This document shows, in pieces, positions 1 through 8,103 of a DNA stretch of 51,493 nt (position 1 is the first letter of the stretch; every line of letters begins with the position of its first letter). Source of the DNA: Kocuria dechangensis. Its GTDB lineage: Bacteria; Actinomycetota; Actinomycetes; Actinomycetales; Micrococcaceae. Where the stretch lies: NCBI RefSeq assembly GCF_014636775.1, contig NZ_BMEQ01000025.1, forward strand, positions 1 to 51,493, read 5' to 3'. Position numbers and translations under genes: made by a program. The notes beneath the pieces were generated by a model that worked only from the letters and a program-made list of their open reading frames with translations, searched no databases and had not been told where the DNA came from.

Positions 1-760
1 TGAGCACCGACTCCCCCGTCCGGCGCAGGAACAGCTCCGGGGAGAGGCTGGCCACCGCCCCGCCGGGTACCCGCAGGAACGCGGCGAAGCGCGGGGCCAG
101 CGCCTGGACCCCGGCGCAGAACAGGTCCAGCGGGTCGCCCTCGAAGCCGGCCCCGAGGCTGCGGCAGATGTTGGCCTGGAAGACGTCGCCGTCGCGGATG
201 TGGCCCAGGGTCCTGGCGACGGCGGCGGCGTGCTCGTCCCGGGAGGCGTCGGCCGTGAAGGGCCCGCACCGGTAGGGCACGGGGTCGTGCGGAGCGGCGA
301 GCGCCTCCCGGACGACCTCCTCCGCGGCCGCCACCCGGGCCGGATCCGTGCCGGGCAGCCACTCGAGCACCCAGTCGCCCGCCGCGGCACGGCGGCGCAG
401 CACGTGGTCGTAGTAGGCCAGGTGGTGGTCCGGCAGGCGGGCCGGCCGCGGCGGGGCCGGGGGCAGGACCTCCAGGCCCCGGGCCAGCTGGTAGCCCAGG
501 TATCCGATCCAGCCACCGCCGAACGCGCCGCCGGGCTCCTCGCCCGGCTCCTCACCGGGCCCCTGCGGGGCGGGGCGCCCCCGTGAGCCCAGGGCGGTGA
601 AGGGATCCTCGTCCGGGCCGAGCCGGCGGAGGGGGTCGAACCCGATGAGGGCGTCCCCGTGGTGCCAGTCGCCGACCAGGGCCACCAGCCCGGGCTCGGC
701 GCGCAGCGCGCGCAGCATCTGCACCGGGGTCACGGTGTGCGGGAGGACCACCTGGGGCAT
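1..760 (-). CDS. pabB: aminodeoxychorismate synthase component I (PabB), 5' part; runs off the left edge
   Basis: Chorismate-binding enzyme that makes 4-amino-4-deoxychorismate for p-aminobenzoate and folate. About 253 N-terminal residues are visible. They include the N-terminal TrpE/PabB-like region with GGGWIGYLGYQLARGLE and, from about residue 170, the start of the chorismate-binding domain with HIRDGDVFQANICRSL and LSPELFLRR, both characteristic of PabB/TrpE. The ATG at 760 is chosen because GAGGAG lies 9 nt upstream. The frame is open to the window edge, so the catalytic C-terminus is not seen. The motif fits PabB better than TrpE because the N-terminal part is short and carries the GYLGYQ block. 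TrpE or isochorismate synthase cannot be fully excluded without the rest of the gene. Confidence 0.82.
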   Translation of the reverse strand, partial: MPQVVLPHTVTPVQMLRALRAEPGLVALVGDWHHGDALIGFDPLRRLGPDEDPFTALGSRGRPAPQGPGEEPGEEPGGAFGGGWIGYLGYQLARGLEVLPPAPPRPARLPDHHLAYYDHVLRRRAAAGDWVLEWLPGTDPARVAAAEEVVREALAAPHDPVPYRCGPFTADASRDEHAAAVARTLGHIRDGDVFQANICRSLGAGFEGDPLDLFCAGVQALAPRFAAFLRVPGGAVASLSPELFLRRTGESVL

Positions 761-1003
761 CTGCACGAGCTCCTCGGTCGGGGCGGGGACGGGGGCGGGA
801 GGTCCCGGACCGGGCCCGTCCCGCAGGTGAGTGTATCGCCGCCGGCCGGGAGGAGCCCCCGGGTCCTGCGGGCACGGCCGGGACGAGGCCGTCCCGGCCG
901 CCCCGACACGACATGACATCCGGAACCGCACCGCGTAGCGTTTGCTTTCATACACTGGGGCCGGTCCTGGGGGCCGGCCCACGACGAGCAGAAGCGGGCG
1001 CGC

Positions 1004-1948
1004 ATGCGGAGTTCACCTGGGGGAAGGCCTGCCGCGGGCTCCGGGGGCCGGAGGGGCGGCGGGGCCGCCTGGCCGCCCGGACCGACGCCGGCGCGGGCCC
1101 GGCACAGGGCGCGGACGACCCGCGCGGACGTCCGCCACTGGCGCGGCCCCCGGTCGCGGAGCCTGACGTGGCGCGCCTCGCCGGCCTTCGCCGTCGTGCT
1201 CGTGCTCGCCCTGTCCTTCACCCCCACGGTCGTCGACCGCCTCGTCCTGCCGGTCGCCGGGCCCTACCTCCCCCACGCCTCGACGCCCCCGCGCGGGGTG
1301 GGGGCCGCCGAGAAGCCGATCGGCACTCCCCCGACGGCCCCCTCGTCGACCAGCTACCGGCTCAACGAGTCCCCGGACCCCGGGCAGGAGATGGTCGCGT
1401 ACGACCCGTGCCGGCCGGTGCACTGGGTGGTGCGCCCCGACAACGCCCCGCCGGGCGCGCAGCAACTCGTGGAGCAGGCCCTGGCGGAGGTGTCCGTCGC
1501 GACAGGACTGCAGTTCGTCCACGACGGGACCACCACCGAGGCCCCCAGCGGCAGCCGTGACAACTACCAGCCCGAGCGGTACGGCAAGCGCTGGGCCCCC
1601 CTCCTCATCACCTGGTCCGATCCCGGCGAGACCCCGGGCCTGGCCGGACGCGTCGTCGGGCTGGGCGGCAGCTCCTACGCGCAGAGCCCCGGCAGGCCCC
1701 TCGTCTACGTCGCGGGCTCGGTGACGCTGGACGCCCCCGACCTCACGGCGGTGCTGGAGCGGCCCCACGGCCGGGCGCAGGTCCGCGCCGTCATCATGCA
1801 CGAGCTGGGTCACGTGGTCGGGCTGGACCACGTCGACGACCCCGGGCAGCTGATGCACGCCGAGAACAGCGGCCTCACCGGATTCGCCGCCGGGGACCTG
1901 GCGGGCCTCGCCCGGCTCGGCACCGGCGAGTGCGTGCCGCAGCTCTGA
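1004..1948 (+). CDS. membrane-anchored matrixin-like zinc metalloprotease
   Basis: Predicted extracellular zinc peptidase of 314 residues. An Arg/Gly/Pro-rich N-terminus of about 60 residues precedes one hydrophobic segment (about residues 62-84), which should be a signal anchor. The C-terminal domain carries the metzincin motif HELGHVVGLDH at residues 266-276: His266, Glu267, His270 and His276. It is followed by a Met in QLMHAE (about residue 284), the expected Met-turn position. This resembles the M10A matrixin-like proteins of actinobacteria. No clear ribosome binding site precedes the ATG at 1004, and the Arg-rich N-terminus is unusually long, so the true start is uncertain. No inhibitor or propeptide gene lies nearby. 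Family call confident, substrate unknown. Confidence 0.75.
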   Translation: MRSSPGGRPAAGSGGRRGGGAAWPPGPTPARARHRARTTRADVRHWRGPRSRSLTWRASPAFAVVLVLALSFTPTVVDRLVLPVAGPYLPHASTPPRGVGAAEKPIGTPPTAPSSTSYRLNESPDPGQEMVAYDPCRPVHWVVRPDNAPPGAQQLVEQALAEVSVATGLQFVHDGTTTEAPSGSRDNYQPERYGKRWAPLLITWSDPGETPGLAGRVVGLGGSSYAQSPGRPLVYVAGSVTLDAPDLTAVLERPHGRAQVRAVIMHELGHVVGLDHVDDPGQLMHAENSGLTGFAAGDLAGLARLGTGECVPQL

Positions 1949-2070
1949 GCCCCGGGCCCGGAGGATCGCCGAGCGGGACCGCCGGCACCGCGTCATGAAC
2001 GGTCCAGGAGCCCGGCGCGGATAGGCTTCGTCGTGCGACGCCCCCACGTCCCCGGAAGGTCCATCCCCCC

Positions 2071-2442
2071 ATGGAACCGCTCATTTCTCTCGTCATCCCT
2101 CTCGCCGTTCCTCTCGCGGCCGTCCCCGTGCTCGTGCTGGTGCTCCTCCGCCGCCGTGGAGGACGCCGGACCACCCGTGCGGAGGCAGCGCTGGCCGAGG
2201 TCGAGTCCGCCTCACCGGCGGTCATCGCCGACTGGCCGTGCGGCCACCGCGAGGACCTGTCCCGGCTGCTGGCCGCCGACCGGGCGGCCCGCAGCGCCGA
2301 GTTCCGCCAGGGCCTGCACACCGCCGCCTCCCGCGAGAAGGACTGGTCACGGCTCGAGCGGGTGGCCGCGGCGGAGAGACGGCTGGAGCAGGCCCGAGCC
2401 CTCGACGGCAGCGCCTGCCCCCGCACCCGCCGCCCCGCCTGA
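2071..2442 (+). CDS. small membrane-anchored protein of unknown function
   Basis: A 123-residue protein with one strong N-terminal transmembrane segment (about residues 4-26) followed by RRRGGRR, which should place the rest in the cytoplasm. The soluble part is charged and helical, with a CGHREDLSRLL segment and a likely coiled coil at residues 75-112. GGAAGG lies about 12 nt before the ATG, and a TAGGCT -10-like box sits at 2023-2028. I do not recognise the family. GC-rich codon use matches its neighbours, which supports a real gene. The next gene begins 188 nt downstream. Confidence 0.55.
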   Translation: MEPLISLVIPLAVPLAAVPVLVLVLLRRRGGRRTTRAEAALAEVESASPAVIADWPCGHREDLSRLLAADRAARSAEFRQGLHTAASREKDWSRLERVAAAERRLEQARALDGSACPRTRRPA

Positions 2443-2630
2443 TCGGGCACGGAGCCGCCGCCCGGCCCGACACGAACCCGGACACCGCCGCAACGTCCCC
2501 GCAACCCGTTGCGGGGTGATCCCCGTCACGGGACAATACGACGGGGACGTCGCACGGGTACGGCAGCGGATCCAGCAGTGGGTCCTGCAGCAGGTCGGCA
2601 GGGGTTTCGGACACGGTCGGGGTGGGGGCT

Positions 2631-4796
2631 ATGAGTGCATGGAACGAGGACACCGCAGCGGGGTCGATGGTCCTGGACGCGGTCACCGTCGTGGAGGGCT
2701 CCTCCTTCTGCATCTCGACGCAGAGCGGGGACGTGGTGCCCGGCCAGGCCCAGGGCGCCTTCTACCAGGACACGCGGATCCTCTCCCGCTGGCTGCTCAC
2801 CGTGAACGACATGCCGCTGGAGCCCCTCACGGGCCGCACCCTGGAACCGTACCGGGCCGTGTTCGTGGGCCGGCCGAGGAGGCCCGACGGCGTCGCGGAC
2901 AGCCCCCTGGTGGTGCGGCAGGAGCGCCACGTCGGCCCCGGCCTGCGCGAGGACATCACGGTGCACAACTACTCCCAGCAGCCCTCGGCGTGCCGGATCG
3001 AGATCGGCGTGGACGCGGACCTGGCCGACCTCTTCGACGTGAAGGGCGGCAGGACCGTCTCCTTCACGGACCGGAACCGGCACGTCCACCAGGAGGAGCT
3101 GCGCCTCGAGGCCGTGCGCGACGGGTACCGCCGCGGCGTGGTGATCAGCGCCCGCGGGGCGGCGGCGACCGAGAACTCCCTGGTCTTCGAGGTCGAGGTC
3201 CCCCCGCGGGACACCTGGTCCACCTGCGTCATCGTCACCCCCCTGGTCGAAGGAGCGGCCCCGGAGAACCCGTTCACCGAGACGTCCACCACCCTGCACC
3301 ACGAGGCGGCGCGCCGGTACGCCGCCTGGGAGGAGGACGTGCCGCGCCTGTCCGTCGCCGACCGCGCCGTCGAGGCGGTGCTGACCCGCAGCCAGTCGGA
3401 CCTGGGCTCCCTGAGGATCTTCGACGCCGAGCACCCCGAGCGGGTGGCCGTGGCGGCCGGCGCCCCCTGGTTCATGGCCCTGTTCGGCCGGGACTCGCTC
3501 CTGTCCTCCTACATGGCCCTTCCCGTGGACCCCAGCCTGGCCACGGGCACCCTGCAGACCCTGGCCTCGCTCCAGGGGCAGAAGGTGGACCCGGGCACCG
3601 AGGAGGAACCGGGCAGGATCCTGCACGAGGTCCGGCTGGGGGCCACCGCGGGCCTGGCCATGGGCGGCGGCAAGGCCTACTACGGGACCGCCGACGCCAC
3701 CCCGCTGTTCGTGACCCTGCTGGCCGAGCTGAGCCGGTGGGGGCTGGCCGGTGATGTGCTGGACGCGCTCCTGCCGCACGCGGATCGCGCCCTGGAGTGG
3801 GTGCAGAAGTACGGGGACCGCGACGGCGACGGCTTCGTGGAGTACCACCGGGCCAGCGAGCACGGGCTGCTGAACCAGGGCTGGAAGGACTCCTGGGACG
3901 GCATCAACTTCGCCGACGGCCGCCTGGCGGAGGCCCCCATCGCCCTGTGCGAGGTGCAGGCGTACGTCTACAGCGCCTACCTCGGCCGGGCGCTGCTGGC
4001 GGGACAGCTGGGCGACGAGGCGGGAGTGACCGCGTGGGCCCGCCGCGCCGCGGACCTGAAGGCGGAGTTCAACGAGAGGTTCTGGCTCCCGGACAGGGGC
4101 TACTTCGCCGTGGCCCTGGACAAGGACAAGCGCCCGGTCGACGCGTGCGCCTCCAACATGGGCCACTGCCTGTGGCTGGGCATCGTCGACGCCGACAAGG
4201 CGCCGCTGGTCGTCGAACGGCTCATGTCGCCGGAGATGTTCACCGGCTGGGGCATCCGGACCCTGGCCTCGGACATGGGGGCCTACAACCCGGTGAGCTA
4301 CCACAACGGCTCCGTCTGGCCCCACGACACGACCCTGACCGCGACGGGGCTGATGCGGTACGGCTTCGCCGAGGAGGCCCGACGGGTCGCCGACGGGCTC
4401 TTCACCGCGGCCGAGCGCTTCGACGGGCGGCTGCCCGAGCTCTTCTGCGGCTTCTCCCGGGACGAGTACCCCGATCCCGTGCCCTATCCCACCTCCTGCT
4501 CCCCGCAGGCGTGGGCGGCGGCCTCCCCCGTGCAGCTCATGCGCATGCTCCTGCGCTTCGACCCGCTCCTGCCCCAGGGCGAGGTCCGCCTGGCCCCGAT
4601 CCTCCCGCCGGACTTCGGCGCCTTCCACGCGGACAACCTCCGCCTCGACACCTCCCGGATCTCGATCCACGTCGACGGGGCCTCCGCCACCGTCGAGGGC
4701 CTCCCCCCGGAGATCAAGCTGCGACGGGCGCCCCGGCCACCCCTCGAGGAGACGCTCAGCACCGGAGAGCACCACGGCGACCGGACGGCCCCCTAG
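2631..4796 (+). CDS. glycogen-debranching-type amylo-alpha-1,6-glucosidase family protein
   Basis: A 721-residue cytoplasmic glycosidase. The N-terminal domain (about residues 15-215) matches the GDE_N_bis type, with DTRILSRW and later DRNRHVHQEELRLE. The C-terminal part is an (alpha/alpha)6 barrel, with LFGRDSLLSSYMAL, GLLNQGWKDSWDGI and YNPVSYHNGSVWPHD, typical of the family. Proteins of this type are annotated as debranching enzymes acting on alpha-1,6-linked glucans, but many are uncharacterised. The ATG at 2631 follows GGGGTGGGGG; a GTG at 2622 in the same frame would add three residues. A GT4 glycosyltransferase starts 78 nt downstream on the same strand, suggesting a common polysaccharide or osmolyte role. 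No glycogen synthase or trehalose genes are in view. Confidence 0.85.
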   Translation: MSAWNEDTAAGSMVLDAVTVVEGSSFCISTQSGDVVPGQAQGAFYQDTRILSRWLLTVNDMPLEPLTGRTLEPYRAVFVGRPRRPDGVADSPLVVRQERHVGPGLREDITVHNYSQQPSACRIEIGVDADLADLFDVKGGRTVSFTDRNRHVHQEELRLEAVRDGYRRGVVISARGAAATENSLVFEVEVPPRDTWSTCVIVTPLVEGAAPENPFTETSTTLHHEAARRYAAWEEDVPRLSVADRAVEAVLTRSQSDLGSLRIFDAEHPERVAVAAGAPWFMALFGRDSLLSSYMALPVDPSLATGTLQTLASLQGQKVDPGTEEEPGRILHEVRLGATAGLAMGGGKAYYGTADATPLFVTLLAELSRWGLAGDVLDALLPHADRALEWVQKYGDRDGDGFVEYHRASEHGLLNQGWKDSWDGINFADGRLAEAPIALCEVQAYVYSAYLGRALLAGQLGDEAGVTAWARRAADLKAEFNERFWLPDRGYFAVALDKDKRPVDACASNMGHCLWLGIVDADKAPLVVERLMSPEMFTGWGIRTLASDMGAYNPVSYHNGSVWPHDTTLTATGLMRYGFAEEARRVADGLFTAAERFDGRLPELFCGFSRDEYPDPVPYPTSCSPQAWAAASPVQLMRMLLRFDPLLPQGEVRLAPILPPDFGAFHADNLRLDTSRISIHVDGASATVEGLPPEIKLRRAPRPPLEETLSTGEHHGDRTAP

Positions 4797-4874
4797 GACG
4801 CCAGGGATCATGCACGACGCTCCTCCGAGGCCCTTCGTCCCGACCCCGGTGGACCGCTGGAGAGGGGTACGAGG

Positions 4875-5909
4875 ATGCACATCGGACTGATCGTCGCGCC
4901 GTGGTTCCCGATCCCCCCGGTCGCGTACGGCGGGATCGAGCTGGTGGTGGACGCCCTGGCACGGGGGCTCACGGCGGCCGGCCACGAGGTGGTGCTGGCC
5001 GCCGCCGCGGACAGCACGTGTCCGGTCGCCCGCCTTCCCGGCACGGACCCGTCGGACCCCGTGGCGCTGGGCGCCAGCTGGTCCGAGCTCAGCCACGTCG
5101 CCCGGGCCTACGCGGGGCTGGCCGGGATGGACGTGATCCACGACCACACCCTCGCCGGGCCGCTCTACCGGCACCGCCCACCCGCCGTGCCCGTCGTGAC
5201 GACCATCCACGGGCCGCTGACCTCCCACCTCGAGGAGATCTACCGCGCCGCGGGGCGGGACACGGCGGTCGTCGCCATCTCCCACGACCAGATCAGCCGA
5301 TCGCCGGGCCTGCCCGTGGCCGCCGTCATCCCGCACGGCGTGGACCTCTCCGCGGTCCCCGTCGGCCGGGGACGGGGCGGCTACGCCCTCTTCCTGGGCC
5401 GGATGACGCCGGACAAGGGGATCGCCGAGGCCATCGTCATCGCGCGCGCCGCAGGCGTGCCGCTGCGGATCGCCGCGAAGATGCGCGAGCCCGCCGAGCT
5501 GCGCTACTTCCACGACGTCATCGAGCCGATCCTGGGCCCCGACGAGGAGTTCCTCGGCGAGGTCGGCGGCAGGCAGAAGTACGAGCTGCTGGGGAACGCG
5601 GTGGCCCTGCTCAATCCCATCCAGTGGCCGGAGCCGTTCGGGCTGGTCATGATCGAGGCCCTGGCCACCGGCACACCGGTGGTCGCCACGCCCCTGGGGG
5701 CGGCCCCGGAGATCGTCGAGCCCGGCGTCACCGGATACCTCGCCGAGACCCCCGCCCAGCTCGCGGCCGTGCTGGGCCGCGCCGCCGCACTGGACCGGCG
5801 TGCCGTCCGGGCCTCGGCGGAGAGACGCTTCAGCGCCGAGCGCATGGTCGAGGACCACCTGGCCCTCTACACGAAGCTGGTGGCCGATCCGGCGGTCCGG
5901 GTGGCCTGA
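4875..5909 (+). CDS. GT4-family glycosyltransferase
   Basis: A 344-residue glycosyltransferase of the GT-B fold. The N-terminal Rossmann half starts MHIGLIVAPWFPIPPVAYGG, the usual GT4 acceptor-side start. The C-terminal half has ALFLGRMTPDKGIAEAI and the EX7E donor-binding motif EPFGLVMIE (Glu253 and Glu261), followed by ALATGTPVVATPLGAAPEIV. It should use a nucleotide-sugar donor; the acceptor is unknown. GAGAGGGGTACGAGG provides a ribosome binding site before the ATG. It follows the debranching-type enzyme by 78 nt and precedes a phospholipase-D-type protein by 42 nt, so the three may be co-transcribed. Confidence 0.88.
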   Translation: MHIGLIVAPWFPIPPVAYGGIELVVDALARGLTAAGHEVVLAAAADSTCPVARLPGTDPSDPVALGASWSELSHVARAYAGLAGMDVIHDHTLAGPLYRHRPPAVPVVTTIHGPLTSHLEEIYRAAGRDTAVVAISHDQISRSPGLPVAAVIPHGVDLSAVPVGRGRGGYALFLGRMTPDKGIAEAIVIARAAGVPLRIAAKMREPAELRYFHDVIEPILGPDEEFLGEVGGRQKYELLGNAVALLNPIQWPEPFGLVMIEALATGTPVVATPLGAAPEIVEPGVTGYLAETPAQLAAVLGRAAALDRRAVRASAERRFSAERMVEDHLALYTKLVADPAVRVA

Positions 5910-5951
5910 ACGGGTCGCGGGCCGGGGGCGGCGGGCGGATAAGCTCGGACG

Positions 5952-7205
5952 GTGCACTCTTCTCCCGCGCCGAGAGCGCGTCCCCTCCGCACGCTGGCCG
6001 TCCGCTCGCTCGCGGGCCTCGCCGGGGTGCAGGCCGCCGTGGTGGCCACCCTGGTGGCCACGGACGCCATCCAGCGCAGGAGCCGGAAGCGACGCTCCGG
6101 GTTCCCCCGCCCCGGCACCTACGAGGGCACCGTGGCCGACACCCGCACCACGGCGTACACCTACGGGGAGGACCTCTACCGGGACATGCTCGCCGCGATC
6201 CGCGGCGCCCGGCACCGCGTCCTGCTGGAGACCTACATCTGGAAGGGCGACGAGGTCGGCCGGGAGTTCCGCGACGCCCTCAACGACGCCGCCGCGCGCG
6301 GGGTCGAGGTGTACGTCATGTACGACGGCTTCGGCAACCTGGTCGTGCCCGCCTCGTTCTTCCGGTTCCACCCGGACGTGCACGTCTTCCGCTTCCCCGT
6401 CCTGCGCCCCCGCCTGCTGCTCAGCCCCCTGCAGGCCACCGGGCTGACGCACCGCAAGATCCTGGTCGTCGACGACGAGATCGGGTTCGTGGGCGGCTAC
6501 AACATCGGGTCGCTCTACGCCACGGAGTGGCGCGACACCCACGTGCGGCTCGTCGGCCCCGCCGCGTTCGAGCTCAGCCACTCGTTCGCGGCCGTGTGGA
6601 ACCACCCCTCCACCGCCCGGCCCCGCCGGCTGCCGCACCTGAACCCGGGGGCGTGGGACTCCCGGGTGCGGGCGATCAACAACATCCCCGCCAGCCTGGT
6701 CTACCCGATCCGCAGCGTCTACCTGGACGCGATCCACCGGGCCAGGCACCACATCAACCTCACCACCGCCTACTTCATCCCCGACCAGCAGATCCTCGAC
6801 GCGCTGGTCGAGGCCGCCCGGCGGGGGGTGGACGTGCGGGTGATCCTGCCGGAGAACTCCAACCACGTGCTGGCCGACTGGCTCTCCCACGGCTTCTACT
6901 CCTCGCTGCTGGCCGAGGGCATCACCGTGCTGCTGTACCGCAACGCCATGATCCACGCGAAGACCGCGACCATCGACGGGCAGTGGTCGATCGTGGGCAC
7001 CGCCAACATCGACCGGCTGAGCCTGGGCTTCAACTACGAGACGACTCTGGAGATCCACGACGAGGACTTCGCCGCGGACATGGAGCGGATCTTCGCCGCG
7101 GACAGCGCCAACTGCCGTCAGCTCACCGCCGAGGAGTGGCACGAGCGGCACCCCGCCGCCTGGTTCGCCGAGACCGTCCTGGTCCCGCTGCGCCCCTTCC
7201 TCTGA
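5952..7205 (+). CDS. cardiolipin synthase / phospholipase D family protein with two HKD motifs
   Basis: A 417-residue membrane-anchored PLD-superfamily enzyme, probably transferring phosphatidyl groups as bacterial cardiolipin synthases do. One transmembrane segment lies at about residues 19-40. The two catalytic HxKxxxxD motifs are complete: HRKILVVD (His167, Lys169, Asp174) and HAKTATID (His335, Lys337, Asp342). The length is somewhat short of the two-helix Cls of other bacteria, since only one N-terminal helix is present. The start is a GTG with no Shine-Dalgarno sequence. A TAAGCT box ends 6 nt upstream (5940-5945), so the transcript may be leaderless. That also suggests it has its own promoter despite the 42-nt gap to the glycosyltransferase. 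Confidence 0.85.
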   Translation: MHSSPAPRARPLRTLAVRSLAGLAGVQAAVVATLVATDAIQRRSRKRRSGFPRPGTYEGTVADTRTTAYTYGEDLYRDMLAAIRGARHRVLLETYIWKGDEVGREFRDALNDAAARGVEVYVMYDGFGNLVVPASFFRFHPDVHVFRFPVLRPRLLLSPLQATGLTHRKILVVDDEIGFVGGYNIGSLYATEWRDTHVRLVGPAAFELSHSFAAVWNHPSTARPRRLPHLNPGAWDSRVRAINNIPASLVYPIRSVYLDAIHRARHHINLTTAYFIPDQQILDALVEAARRGVDVRVILPENSNHVLADWLSHGFYSSLLAEGITVLLYRNAMIHAKTATIDGQWSIVGTANIDRLSLGFNYETTLEIHDEDFAADMERIFAADSANCRQLTAEEWHERHPAAWFAETVLVPLRPFL

Positions 7206-7285
7206 CGCCGGATCCCTCCGGCCCCGGACGGGGCGGGCACCGCGGGCCTCCGCCCCCGCGGCCCGGCGGACCCTAAGCTGGTGCC

Positions 7286-7942
7286 ATGCCCTCCCCCGAG
7301 CCGTCCGGCGGCAACCGCACCCTGGAGCGGATCGCCGCGATCCTCGACGCCGTGGGCCAGTCCTCGGCCTCGGCCAGCGAGCTGGCCCGCCGGACGGGGC
7401 TGTCGGTCTCCACCGCCCACCGCCTGGCCCTCTCGATGGCCGAGCACGGGTTCCTGCGCCGCGGCGAGGGCGGGGACTTCCGGCTGGGCCAGCGCTTCGT
7501 CCAGTCCGCCCTCGAGAAGGTCTCGCTGCCCGCGCTGACCGGGCTGCGGGACAGCACCGGGGAGTCGGCGCAGCTGTGGACCCGGCGCGCGGACGAGCGC
7601 GTCTGCCTCATGAGCGTGGACAGCCACCAGGAGCTGCGGGCCACCCTGCCGCCGGGCTCCCGATTGCCGCTGCCCGCGGGGTCGAGCGGCCGGCTCCTGG
7701 CCGGCGAGCCGGCCGCCCTGGAGGAGCTGGCGGAGCACGGCTGGGTGGAGTCCGTCGGCATGCGCACCCCCGGGCTGGGCTCGGTCAGCGCACCCGTGCG
7801 GCTGCGCGAGCAGACCATCGCGGCCGTGTGCCTGGCCATGCCCCTGGCCCGCGTGGCCGTCTCGCCCGGCGCGGACTTCGGCGACGACGTCGTGGCCGCC
7901 GCCCGGCGCATCGGCCAGGACCTCGAGCGCTCCGCACCCTAG
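7286..7942 (+). CDS. IclR-family transcriptional regulator
   Basis: A 218-residue regulator. The winged helix-turn-helix occupies about residues 10-62 (ASELARRTGLSVSTAHRLALSM), and the effector-binding domain follows (about 75-215), with VCLMSVDSHQELRATLPPG and PLPAGSSGRLLAG. It lies immediately upstream of, and in the same direction as, a CoA-transferase / lyase / transporter set, separated by a hairpin terminator and a nested palindrome (8040-8075) that is a good operator candidate. Local control of that set, probably by the imported acid or a derivative, is the natural inference. No Shine-Dalgarno precedes the ATG. TAAGCT (7274-7279) ends 6 nt before it, consistent with a leaderless mRNA. 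Confidence 0.88.
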   Translation: MPSPEPSGGNRTLERIAAILDAVGQSSASASELARRTGLSVSTAHRLALSMAEHGFLRRGEGGDFRLGQRFVQSALEKVSLPALTGLRDSTGESAQLWTRRADERVCLMSVDSHQELRATLPPGSRLPLPAGSSGRLLAGEPAALEELAEHGWVESVGMRTPGLGSVSAPVRLREQTIAAVCLAMPLARVAVSPGADFGDDVVAAARRIGQDLERSAP

Positions 7943-7965
7943 CCCCCGCATCGCCCTGAACGCCC

Positions 7966-7993
7966 ACCCCCTCGGAATTCTCGCCGAGGGGGT
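7966..7993 (+). terminator. hairpin terminator after the IclR gene
   Basis: Perfect 10-bp stem ACCCCCTCGG / CCGAGGGGGT around an 8-nt loop, starting 23 nt after the regulator stop codon and followed by TGTGTGTG. It separates the regulator from the downstream metabolic genes. Confidence 0.7.
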
Positions 7994-8039
7994 TGTGTGT
8001 GTCCTGGATCACTTGCTACCGTCTTCCCGCCAAACGACA

Positions 8040-8075
8040 GTGATCTCCCACAGAGTGGGAAACAGGAGAGATCAC
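8040..8075. promoter_or_regulatory. nested palindrome, candidate IclR operator upstream of the CoA-transferase gene
   Basis: Outer perfect inverted repeat GTGATCTC (8040-8047) / GAGATCAC (8068-8075). Inside it is a 15-bp palindrome TCCCAC-AGA-GTGGGA (8046-8060), which overlaps the left outer arm. It sits 28-63 nt upstream of the CoA-transferase start, downstream of a possible promoter (TTGTGT, 18 nt, TACCGT around 7992-8021). IclR proteins usually bind short palindromes of this size. A regulatory RNA hairpin is the alternative reading. Confidence 0.6.
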
Positions 8076-8103
8076 GGAGCACGTACCCAGGGAAGCAGGC
8101 ACC

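Noticed and set aside
2526-7151. Very long open frame on the minus strand opposite the debranching, GT4 and PLD genes
   Set aside because: It is an antisense shadow caused by high GC; it is Gly/Arg/Val-rich without any domain, while the plus strand encodes clear families.
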